From Neopestalotiopsis rosae (Eukaryota > Ascomycota > Sordariomycetes > Amphisphaeriales > Sporocadaceae): DNA of 64,000 nt. Under the pieces are notes generated by a model, which saw nothing but the letters and a program-made list of their open reading frames with translations, did not search any database and had not been told where the DNA came from. Below are positions 1 to 9,553 of the stretch, one piece after another. A program made the translations under genes and the position numbers. Within the stretch, counting starts at the first letter, position 1. Every line of letters begins with the position of its first letter. The DNA lies in assembly GCA_023078685.1 (NCBI GenBank), contig JALGAS010000001.1, positions 1,488,001-1,552,000 on the forward strand, read 5' to 3'.

Positions 1-2
1 AG

Positions 3-394
3 ACTGTATTGATTCCTGTCGGCGTTGTGGGTGGTGCTGTTACGGGTGCTTTGCTTATGGGACCCGTCTTAGGCGCCGTAGGCTTCAGCAGCATTGGTCC
101 AGTGGCTGGTAAGAGAGTGTTACTTCCCACATCAGACATGAGCTGATCTGTGATACTTGTTAAGGATCGATGGCGGCAGGTATGCAGTCGGCTGGTACGG
201 CTGGGGCGTTGTTCAGCACGTTTCAGAGTGCAGCCATGGGAGGCTACGGAGTAGGAGGTGTTATGGCTGCCTTCACTGGTGCTGGAGCTGCAGCCGGTGC
301 AGCCGTGGCTGTTGAAACAAGTAATCTGGATGATCCCAGGCCTGCAGATCAGGACAAGGCTGCAGATAAAGACGAAACCCCGAAAGCCGAGTAG
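3..394 (+). CDS. Ifi-6-16-like small membrane protein, 5' end outside the window
   Basis: Two exons are visible, 3-108 and 165-394, joined by a 56-bp intron (donor GGTAAG, acceptor TTAAG). The join gives a continuous Gly/Ala-rich hydrophobic protein. It contains GAVGFSSIGPVAGS followed by MAAGMQSAG and a second hydrophobic stretch with MGGYGVGGV. This Gly/Ala pattern with 'GFSSxGPVAG' and 'GGYG' is characteristic of the Ifi-6-16/ISG12 family, small integral membrane proteins linked in animals to mitochondria; the fungal role is unknown. The tail, from about VETSNLDD on, is acidic and Lys-rich. The first exon runs off the left edge, so start and signal peptide cannot be judged. The family call rests on recalled motif similarity. 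Confidence 0.75.
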
Positions 395-2049
395 ATCGAC
401 TTAACCGAGTTGGGTTGTTACGACAGATGACGTTGTATTCGTTTTCTACTTCACACTACGTCCCAACGTTCAGTAGGTTAGCACTCTAAAGTGATTGGAA
501 TTTGTGCTATACTCTCAATTTCATACCGCTCAAATCAGGTTCATTCATGGCTCAGATGCGCAGGATATGCAATATGCGACGGTAAGCATACTTATTATAC
601 TGTTCTATGTTGGTTACTGTTCTGTGTTGGGACATTCTTCCATGCCTTGGATACTCCTCTGTGGTGGGATACACTAAATATGCATCAATCAACGTCTTGT
701 TCCATTTTGAATCTCACTTCAAACTATTACTTTAGAAGTGGTATCATCACCCTATGCCTGCTGAATGCGCCCGCTCTTCTTCCTACAGTACATGAGTATC
801 TTCGCACGTAGAGTAATCCAGATATAACATAACAGAAGGGGAACCCGTCGGTTACTGTACCGTGTCGACTTCTCACATCCGCCGCACCACCCTCTCCCCC
901 CCCCTCTTTTTTTTTTGTTCCTTTTCAATTCTTCTCTTTGAATACATGCAAAAGTAGTGGAGCAATTCCTGAGAACAAGGCCCACATCACCAGTGAGTTG
1001 ATATCCTCAGCAAAGGGATTACGCTTTGGTAGCGAATCACCAGGACGGGAGTCTAGGCACTCTCCCGGGCCCTCTGCATCCTCTGTTTATTCAACTTAAT
1101 TGTCCTCGAAAGTTTATTCTCTTCGTTTCTTCCCCTTTCTCCTCTCGGCATGTGTCATATGCGTGTCTGATCTTGTTAAGGTGAAGGAGATGGGCGGAGG
1201 ATCGTGTAGTGGTGCAGCGGATGTAGTAAATAAGGAGAGCATTTTGCGAACTACGAACGCGAGGAAATAATTTGGTCGAGACAGATTCAATTCGGGCTCT
1301 TCATAATTGATAGGAAAGCTTCATACACATAACAGCTGCGGAAGTTTGCAAGTTTTGGAAGTATCTTGCCTTCGCGCGAAGATGTGTCTGCGTCATCGTC
1401 AACTGTTCCCTTACGATACGGAACGGCTTTTGCCTAATGTAATTTGGATGTGCAGCATACGTTCGCCTTTTTCTGCAGCGTGGGTCATTACAAGGTTGGT
1501 CTCCTGTTGGCTCCAAAGAGATGTGAACACTCTTTAGTCTCCTTCAGACAGCCATCGACACTCTCAGAAGTGTATCCCACCACAGAAGTATATCCCACCA
1601 CAGAAGTATATCCCACCACAGAAGGAAATCCCACCACAGACGTATATCCCACCACAGCAGTGTATCTCACCACAGAAGTGTATCTACCACAGAAGAGTAG
1701 CCTAGATAAACAGGACAGAATACTACGTCGAAATTGTGCCACTCTGAAATGATCATTACGTTCTATTTAATCGTCGTGTTTCCGAAGGGTGTCCGCTCTA
1801 GACTGTTAGAGGTGGAGTAGTTGTTGTCGAGATACACTTCTGTGTTAGGATACTCTTCTGTGTTGGATGCTCTTCTGTGCTGGGATACTCTTCTACGATG
1901 GCTCTACAAAATCAATGGGCTAACGATGGAAGAGGTTGCCGATACCATGGCCAAGCTTCACAACTTCGAAGCCTCGTGCGTGATTCAATGCTATAAGTGT
2001 CCATATATGACCATAATCTGACTCTTTTGGGAAATCGTATAGGATATCT
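395..2049. repeat. Gene-free block of minisatellite-bearing repeats (R1 family, copy 1)
   Basis: No credible gene. 565-690 has degenerate units resembling TTCTGTGTTGGGATAC. 845-985 holds a unique-sequence part (GTCGGTTACTGTACCGTGTC), a C/T-rich tract and a short AT-rich tail. The same order, inverted at 55.0-55.5 kb and direct at 59.8-60.15 kb, marks one repeat family, called R1 here. More degenerate units lie at 1820-1895. Short open frames here arise from the repeat units. Confidence 0.7.
1561..1695. repeat. 18-bp tandem minisatellite
   Basis: About seven imperfect direct copies of an 18-bp unit close to TATATCCCACCACAGAAG. Because 18 is a multiple of three, it stays open in several frames and gives a spurious EVYPTT peptide repeat. 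On the minus strand the unit reads CTTCTGTGGTGGGATATA, the form seen dispersed in the other R1 copies. Confidence 0.85.
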
Positions 2050-3082
2050 ATGTACAAAGCCAAGATTGCTGAATGGGGCGGACCCTTTCACAAGAACAAA
2101 CGGCAAGGGATAGGGAGCAACAACGACGCTACCGATCTTCGACCCCTGGGCCACGCCAAACGCACCCGCGTAGCTGCCTCCCTACCTAAAAGGGAGAAGG
2201 TAGAATCTGGAATGGCGGTGGCGTTGTTTGCCTCCACTGGATCTGTCCCTAAGACCCTGTCGCCCAGACAGTACAAGATTTACGAGGCAATGCTGCACGC
2301 GATGGGCAACAGCGTCAAGGCACTGTTTGACAAGGCCAACATGAAGCAGCGGTGGAGCTGGGACGATTTCGGCATCGTAACGTTGGCCGACGCCGTCGAG
2401 CATTCGGACACGTGGAAGGCTATATCGGATCAGTGCCACGGCGCCTCGTCGCTGTGCCAGGCGCGGTGTACCCAAAAGGCGTTGGCAACGATCGCGAGGG
2501 TCAGCCAGACACTCACCCGAGTTGTGGGAGAACACGGACCGTGGATATTTGTGTACCTCTGGCGCATCATCCTGTCAGTCCGTGGCATCAGCCACCGCTT
2601 GACTGCTTCCAAACACTCCTTCCTTGGCAGCTTTCTGGTATTTTTCCGGAGGCTAGCCAGACAACAACTGGGCGACAAGCACCAACTGGCTGATTTCTTG
2701 AGCGCTCTCATTCGCGTCCCCTTCACTGAGACCAAGAACGCGCTTGAGATCGTCCAAGCAGGCCACCAAAAAGTTTGAGGTCATGGGCTCGACTCATCCG
2801 ACGGTGCTGGCCATGCAAAGCCACTTCCTCAAGTATTGGAAGGGCACGATGCTCAGCGCAGGCGTCTATGCCAATTACGACAGTTTGGTCAGGCGTGCCG
2901 ACATAGAGCTCGAGCCAAGGGACACACGCACCCTGACTCTGCGGACCGAGTATATGTACGTGGCTTTCTACCACGGCGGCGACCTGGACCTTACACACAA
3001 ACTGGCCGTGGATCTCTGGTTGCGGACGGATGTGGCAATATTCCCGGGTTTGGTTTCACGGAACCATGTGTACACCCCATGA
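2050..3082 (+). pseudogene. Clr5-type protein relic, frameshifted and lacking the Clr5 domain
   Basis: A 242-residue open frame (2050-2778) is followed by a second frame (2744-3082) that continues in the same style, so a frameshift lies near 2750-2778. The first part carries W/L-rich helical segments such as WIFVYLWRIILSV and FFRRLARQQLGDKHQL; the second has STHPTVLAMQSHFLKYWKG and TEYMYVAFYHGGDL. This order of helical blocks resembles the C-terminal region of fungal Clr5-domain proteins, but no Clr5 motif is present upstream. The region upstream is minisatellite repeat, so the 5' end appears lost. A degenerate Clr5-family gene is the best reading; a different fungal helical-repeat protein remains possible. 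Confidence 0.45.
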
Positions 3083-3306
3083 ATGTTCACATCCGGACCA
3101 TGCGCGATTACATTTTGAAGTCACAGCAATGATGGACTGCTGTGACTATTGAAGTATAGGAATAACAATTTGGTATACAAACTTTGAAGAGCCCAGCCCA
3201 CTATCTTATGCACCAGCTGCTGAACGGGCCCGATCAGGGGTTCCGAGTGACCGGCGGAAGGACAATACGCATCCTTTGAACCCTCCTCACAAGCTATACC
3301 GGATCA

Positions 3307-3329
3307 AGATGTCAGTCCGACTGACATCC
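3307..3329 (+). repeat. 23-bp palindrome, copy A
   Basis: Arms GATGTCAGTC and GACTGACATC flank one central base (C here); the first outer base is A instead of G. The left flank has CGCATCC and CCCTCCT and ends AGCTATACCGGATCA, as in copies G and I. Orientation is plus. Confidence 0.85.
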
Positions 3330-3705
3330 GAATTGATCCAAGACAAGGATTGCGTCTGTTCTAGCTGTTGACTCAGGTATCACATTGGACGAGCGCCGCC
3401 GCGCCTGAGCATCCTTGTAAGCGAGAGCCATGCATGACCGCCTTCAGCTCTAGGCCCGGATGGCTCGCTACTCGTCATCACCCGACAAACATCCCAATAA
3501 TCGGGAATTGTTTGGACAAGAGCTCGCGTTGTACAAATATCATAAGCTACGTGTACCCATCCCCCCATGTGTCATTACGAACCACGCGGTTTCAGTACGC
3601 GACTCCTCTACGTTGCTCTTAGCACGTCCAGCAATAGTGTCCTTTCGCCCCGGCCTCTCCGACAGCAATTCCAAGCTCATATACATAAGATTTTGGCTCT
3701 TAGCG

Positions 3706-4311
3706 ATGCGCATTTTTCAGCCGCGCGATGATTTTGTGACTGCCTTTCGGCGAATCTCCTGCAGACTCCCTCGTTCGTGTTGGCCCGGCGAAGACCAGAA
3801 GCTCACTAGAGTCGTATTGGCCGGTCCAGAGGGCTGTGGAAAGTCCAGTCTCATTCAGAGATACCATCGCGAAGAATACTCCGACGTATGTTGAACCTTG
3901 GTTGTGTCATAATGGAGCTAAGCATAATTCCAGTCTCCCTTAACCATTCTTGACTCAACCAGAATTGAGGTTGGACGATACAAGATCGAAGTTGACGATA
4001 CGGGCGATTGGAACACATACGCACATATAGTCGATGACTGCTTCAAGGTCGCAGATGTATGCATTATAACGTACCGCGACGACGACTCATTTGCATCAAT
4101 CAGGACCTGGAGTCCACCACGTCTCGATCGGAATGTACCAATAATCTTGGTTGCGATCAAAGAGGCGGAAACACAATCAGTAGGGAAAATAGAGGCTTCA
4201 AAACTTGCGGAGGAACGTGGTTGGTTGTTTTGGCCTGAGGAATTGTTTGGCAACCCTTTCTGGGCTGCACTTTTATGGCATGCGATGTTTACCCACATAG
4301 ATTCAAGCTGA
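3706..4311 (+). pseudogene. Degenerate Ras-like small GTPase
   Basis: The first exon (3706-3885) encodes a G1 loop, GPEGCGKSSL, inside VVLAGPEGCGKSSLIQRY, then HREEYSD and a GTATGT donor. Reading resumes near 3963-3970 with RYKIEVDDTGDW (G3-like), CIITYRDDDSFASIRTW (typical Ras beta4/alpha3 pattern), VPIILVAIKEAE where the NKxD motif should be, and LAEERGWLFWPEELF, ending at TGA 4309-4311. The joined length would be about 173 residues, right for a small GTPase. The DxxG and NKxD motifs are both altered. The best acceptor by consensus (CAG at 3962) gives a stop, while a weaker site (GAG at 3969) keeps frame. The gene is therefore probably inactive or an atypical, non-cycling GTPase. Upstream open sequence back to 3460 is probably not coding. 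Confidence 0.6.
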
Positions 4312-4499
4312 TTGCAGAGCTTCTTTTTCGCGATACGACCGAATGATTTACTGCAACATGAGGATATGTGTGTAATGCATCGGAGGGCCCAGCATTAGAG
4401 AGAGAGCACTAGACCAGCGGATTGCATTATACCAAAACGATGACGGAATGCTCCCACTCGCGTGACATGTTCCAAGAATGTTTTCGTAGATGTCAATAT

Positions 4500-5390
4500 T
4501 TGTCCGAGGGGCTGCTTTTTGATCAACCGTTCAGGTGGGTTGATGTCTGAATAGTTCTTTTTACCAGCGTAGTGAATTGATAGCCAAACATCAGCAGATC
4601 GAAGATATGATGTCCTCTGGTTTGGGCCACATCTGAGCTAATAACACCGGCATTCGATCTAGCAAGTATAAACTTTTTGATCACATCACTGGCAGGTGCT
4701 GGTTCCTTTTTAGTACGATCAGTCGTATTCTGCGCCACGGTAAGTGTTCCATCGCTACTCCTGGAACCTGTGCACAATTCTCAAGAAATCACAAAAGAGC
4801 TACCTTAAGAACCAATCCATAAACATACTGTTCAAATCGTTTTGAAGATGCCTCCACCGTCTCGCAAGAAATATTGTTTACTGTGTCATTCCCAGCTGAC
4901 GAATATGAAGACCATCTCCTTGATGTACTCAAGGATGAACGTGAAAGGTACTGTTGATGTGATTCTCGAATCCGATTGGTCAAGGAAATGCATCTGGACA
5001 CGATTGTGGTAGGCAATATCGTGTTTCGTTCCTTCGTCTCTTGGCAAGCAGGGATGTAATGGGCTGATTAAGGCTATGCCGATTTTGGATGTCAGTCTGA
5101 CTGACATCCTAATTTGGCCAAAACAATTTTCTTCATGTTAGCAGAGGTAAAACCCCGCCTTTGTACAGTAGACATCGAGAATTTCGAATCTTTTCCTGAC
5201 GGGAAGCCAAGATTGCTTATTCAGTTATGTATCAAAGATTAAACCTCAACACACCGCGGTTTGCTATGAAAAGAAATCCACTCATCTCGTATCAGTCGTG
5301 GAAGGAGGGTTCAATGATGCCGGCTAGAGAACCCTGGACGAGCAATTGGCGACTAGATTGGTCCCTATAATTGGAATCGAACCATTATCA
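4500..5390. repeat. Segmental duplication, copy 1 (partner 20730-21640)
   Basis: This ~0.9-kb segment aligns in direct orientation with 20730-21640, including a palindrome (5087-5109). On the minus strand it carries a gene relic: an exon with SCETVEASSKRFEQYVYGLVLK, a short intron with GTAGCT donor and CAG acceptor, then RSSDGTLTVAQNTTDR and VISSDVAQTRG. Both copies share the relic and the intron. Differences between copies are mostly C/T and G/A changes plus small indels. The relic family was not recognised. Confidence 0.7.
5087..5109 (+). repeat. 23-bp palindrome, copy B
   Basis: Perfect arms GGATGTCAGTC and GACTGACATCC around a central T. The flanks AAGGCTATGCC on the left and AATTTGGCCAAAACAA on the right match other copies. 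It lies inside the 4.5-5.4 kb duplicated segment. Confidence 0.9.
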
Positions 5391-5401
5391 AGGCGGTAGC
5401 T

Positions 5402-6419
5402 TTAGGCCGCACTTGCTTTTTCGGTGTGGCTGCTGGTTGGTCGAGGTGTGCTTTGTTGTAAGCTCCTGAAGGCCTCACCCGATTCTTCCGTCTCCTTGGC
5501 CTCTCTCGGCTTCGCATCCTTCTTGTCCATATCTTTCGGACGTAATGGCCCAGATCGTGTTGTCAGAGATACTTCTAGTACTGCAACTCGTTTTCTCCTT
5601 GACTTTTCGCTAAGCCGCGGGCTATCATCTCCGTGATCCGGTCCCTCAGCTATCATTTGCCGTGCCGCTGGTTAACGAATCAACTTCGGTCTCTTCGTCT
5701 TCATCTTCCACATCTGAACCAGCGGGCGATACGAACCGAGCCGTGGGCCGCGGACCCGATGAAGACGGCCCTCTTGTATTCTTCAAGATTGGGTGGGCGG
5801 GAGGCGGTCTTGTCGAAGATGGTGCCAAATCTTTGGGAGGCTCTATCTTTGGTGCCTTTCCATTGGCTGCACCTGGACTGCCCGGCGCCTTGTCCTTTTC
5901 GTTGCCGGACTGAGCCTGCTTCAAAATTGCCTAGTATCGATATTCAGGAAATCCTCCAGTTTCTCCAGTGGTTGAGCATACCGGAATCGAAGGTCCTTCA
6001 TATCGGTTCGTGGGCCCTCTCAGCGGCACAAACGTAGACCCATCGGATATTTGCTCAAAAATCCTGGCGAGTGTCGGGCCTGAAAGCTGGCTCCTATCGC
6101 TACCCAAGACATGCCACCAGAAGTTTTCCAAGCGATTAGCAGTGGGGTCCTTCAGCTTGCCAAAGGTAGTGGTATACACTGAGACTTGATTAGTATGGTG
6201 CAGCAGCCACAGGAGCAAGGCGGCCGTCATGATACCATGCCAGTAATGCCATATTTTCTCACGCGGGATAACGGGATAGCTTGCAATCTCGTTGTAGATT
6301 CGAGGGTCGTTATATACGATGCCTTTGGGCAAGAGCATCGCCATGGTATGCGTGTTCATATTGCTTTTGAGATGTAACCAGCTATGTGGCGGACTCCGGC
6401 CGGCAACGTCAAGACACAA
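5402..6419 (-). pseudogene. Broken gene of an uncharacterised fungal family (GPRPTARFVSP motif)
   Basis: Read on the minus strand, the first exon (to about 5985) gives GIVYNDPRIYNEIASYPVIP, one TM-like segment (MTAALLLWLLHH) and SGPTLARIFEQISDG with TFVPLRGPTNRYEGP. A 51-bp intron (donor GTATGC, acceptor ATACTAG) joins to a Pro/Ser-rich acidic part with HPILKNTRGP, GPRPTARFVSPAGSD and a DVEDEDEE run. Near 5653 the frame is lost by one base and continues in the next frame (basic, Lys/Arg-rich) to 5402. I recall the motif pair 'GPTLARxFE..ISxG' and 'PILKxxRGP..GPRPTARF' from uncharacterised ascomycete proteins; no function is known to me. The frameshift marks it as a likely pseudogene. Confidence 0.55.
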
Positions 6420-6814
6420 CTTTCGCCCATTCGATTCGACGATTCGTGGTTCTTTTGCAGACTGTCAAGGAGCCAGGTGTTTATGACCACTGTCAAGTAT
6501 AGACTGATGCTAGCGAATGTGGGAAGTTCTAAGCTTGCTGTGCAAATATCGGACATGTGACCCCTCATTTCTTTTTCTCTCTTTCTTTTTTTCAGTCCTT
6601 TGGAAGGCACATATATGGAACTAAAGCCTCGAACTAGTACTTCAGCATAGATCTACGTGACATTCGGCGCTTATAGTCCCGATCGTGGGGCCAGGGCGAA
6701 ACCAGATGTCGCCGAATAGAAGTTTTGAGATCAAGAATAACAAGAAATGAGCTAATTCGCTACCGTACGTATAATCAACTTTTGACGTCGAATACTCAAG
6801 GCTATGCCGGATCA

Positions 6815-6837
6815 GGATGTCAGTCAGACTGACATCC
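6815..6837 (+). repeat. 23-bp palindrome, copy C
   Basis: Perfect arms with central A. Left flank AAGGCTATGCCGGATCA, right flank GCGTTGGGCCAAAACAA. Confidence 0.9.
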
Positions 6838-7037
6838 GCGTTGGGCCAAAACAAGGGTGGCGTCGCTAGCCTTGGGCGGTAGAGTGTCGCATCGGTGACC
6901 ACTTCTATACCAAGTAATTATATGATGCACCGCTGATCAGTAAGTGGATTTTGGCGGTTTCCTAAGTGGCCAGCGGGATGGAATCGTCGTCATCTGTCAA
7001 CCCCGCCCCCTGGCAGTATCGTCACTATGCCAAATCG

Positions 7038-7060
7038 GGATGTCAGTCTGACTGACATCT
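7038..7060 (+). repeat. 23-bp palindrome, copy D
   Basis: Arms are perfect except the last base (T for C); central T. The left flank CACTATGCCAAATC matches the family. Confidence 0.85.
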
Positions 7061-7689
7061 TGATTTGGTAAAGCGCCAAAGGTGCTTTATGATGTGACAA
7101 TGATTTTGTACGAGTTTGCTGCGGTCCTGACCAATCTTTTTTTATTTCCTTTTCAGCATTTATGATGATGGAACAGGGTGAGAAGATGGAGGCAGGCAAA
7201 ACTGCAATTGATTTGGACAAGAGTGATAACTTTAGTGGGGCTACTACCTTGAAACCAAACTTTTGAGTCGATACAGCACAGCAAAATGGAATTGTAAATG
7301 ACAAGGTTGCACTAATTTTATGGATGGCCGATGCTCAATATGTTCCTTTCTCTCGTATGTACCCCCCGACGCGTGTAGGCTAGTTGATTGAGGAATATAG
7401 CTGAGGTTGGAAACTGCATCATTGTGTTGAAGTGCGTTGGGAAATGGCAGATTTGGTTCTCACATATATTCTTGGTCTTCCAATACACCTTGTAATACCC
7501 AATGCGCAGTACCAGACTTGACCTTGCTCGATCAAGAAGCTGGAATCCTGAATGTAGTGCAACTGAGACGAAAGGATAAGAGTGACGACTAAGAGATCCG
7601 ATCTTTGGCTTTGTTTTATTCGATGGAGACAATTATTGAAGAAGTGGTTGATCCGAGACGCGTGGTTGGAAGACTAGCCGACGCGAGGG

Positions 7690-9265
7690 GCGGGAGCTAA
7701 AAATGGCAGCCCACGTAGATGCGGAGATCAGGGTGGGGGCGTCAGATTCGACCGCGACGACGGCCAGAACAGTAGCCGTGGAGATGTCGGTTAGGGCAGG
7801 ATGGGAGATGTCTCCCAGGAAGTGCTGGACATGCTGGCACTGTCTGCGCGACAAGTGAAAGAAACGAATGAGGTGGTTCTTGACCTGCAGAGTCAGGTGC
7901 AAGAGCGAACGACTGAACTCAAAGGCGTGCGAGAAAAATTGAACGATGTCAAGGCCGGCCAGGCACTTATAGTTAGTGCACAAACAAGCCCGCAAGCATT
8001 GTATGCCGATGTTACACGTACTCGGACAAGTCAGCGCACGAATATACAGTCCCTGAGCACTGGAAACACAATTCTTTCGAGCCTCACGGACACGTTGTAC
8101 TGCACAATCGACACTACGAGAGTGAGCGAGAGTGAGGCGAACGTGAGGAATGCTGGAACGACGTGAGCGGCAGTGAAGAAGGAGTTACGATCGATGGAAG
8201 GGTACAAGGAATGGAGATGCAGGGCAGTGACGACGGACCGGAAGAAACCCCAGAAGACCAAGATGGTGTGCCGCGACGAGTGTGAACATCAGCTGGTGAA
8301 GAGGTCCGCCGAGAAGATCATGACAGCCGGAGCAAGAGTGCTGCGAGATGAGGTACACCCGATCAAGGTGGACAGCGTCAACCGGACTGCCGTACTTGAC
8401 GAGAACGGAAACATTCACCAAGGAGCGACAGAAGCTTTCGGACAGGAGTACGAGACGACCGTGACCAAGATCTCTTGGCTAAGCAAGAAAGATGTGCCCA
8501 AGGCATATGGATCTATGGTAGTCTATCTGACTAAAGCAGCGGATGCGCGAAGGCTGTTGGCGGATGGCTTCTTCCACGCCGAAGGCGAGTCGGGCTACAC
8601 GAGAGTGTTTGAGCGTCGTGAAGACCCCAGACAGTGTTATAAGTGCCAGCAGGTTGGACACAAGTCTTTCCAGTGCAAGAACGGCCAAGTCTGCGGAAGG
8701 TGTGCCAAGCCAGGACATGACATGCGCACAAGGAATGCACAGAGGTGGTCTTCAAATGTGTGCCCTGTGGCGGTCCCCACGAGTCGTCCAGCCGAAACTG
8801 TCAGAAGCTCTATCCTGTCTATCATGAATAAAGAGCTCCAGGTGGTGCAACTGAATGTGGGCCGACAGGCGACGGTGCAGGAGAGCCTGATGAATGATGA
8901 GAGGATGAGGGAGGTATTAGTCGTAGCCATACAAGAACAACAGACGAGGATTAAGGAAGGAATTTTGATGACGGTGCGTCGCCGGACATGACGGGGGTGA
9001 TGATCAGAACAGGAGACAGGAAAGTGCTGGTAGTCTCGGTGTACATTCCATCGACTGATCAGGACGCTCTTCGGGATGCGTGTGATCTACTGCGCGCGGT
9101 AGTCAACCACGCGCAGAGGGGACGAGGAGAAATGGTGGATGTCATGCTGGTTGGAGATTTAATCAGCACGATCAATTATGGGGTGGAGAGGATGTGACAT
9201 TTGCTAGGCAGGGAGAAGCGAATGCGATCATTGACCTGATGAGCGACTGTTCAGGAGCCGTGACA
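7690..9265 (+). mobile_element. Non-LTR retrotransposon (LINE) relic: gag-like ORF1 plus start of ORF2
   Basis: The frame from 7801 runs to 8991 with one in-frame TGA at 8164-8166. A further upstream part from an ATG at about 7702 appears frameshifted. ORF1 carries an RNA-binding-like core (GSMVVYLTKAADARRLL) and two zinc knuckles, CYKCQQVGHKSFQC and CGRCAKPGHDM. From about 8824 comes LQVVQLNVGRQAT and, after another frame change near 8990, VLVVSVYIPSTDQD and VDVMLVGDLIS. These resemble the N-terminal part of the ORF2 apurinic-type endonuclease. Nothing resembling reverse transcriptase follows; similarity stops near 9265. The order gag, zinc knuckles, endonuclease suggests a Tad1/I-like element. 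Retention of the 5' half is unusual, since LINE copies are normally 5'-truncated. Confidence 0.8.
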
Positions 9266-9553
9266 TGAAAGATTCGAAAGAGCGATGGACGTTGAGTCTA
9301 CAGCTAAGTGTCTCTATCTGCAAAATCAAACCTGAATTAGCAGACCGCGTTGTGTACTCTTGACACGGATTTCGAAGGCTGTCCGTGTCGTCTACAGCAA
9401 CTGTCAATTATTGAATTATTCACGCATTATATAAATTTGATGCAATCCCTGAAAACCTGAATAAGCAGTAAAGTTGAGAAAAGTTGAAATCATCATGGTT
9501 TCGATATTGTTGGATGCTAATACACTACTTTATCGATGTCCTTTCACAATCAT

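Larger units (their letters stand above)
6420..7690. other. Gene-free spacer with two palindromes
   Basis: No gene is supported. The stretch contains palindromes C (6815-6837) and D (7038-7060), 223 bp apart, and sequence leading into the retrotransposon relic. Confidence 0.6.

Noticed and set aside
1444..1752. Open frame with repeated EVYPTT on one strand and GYTSVV on the other
   Set aside because: Both come from an 18-bp tandem repeat whose length is a multiple of three.
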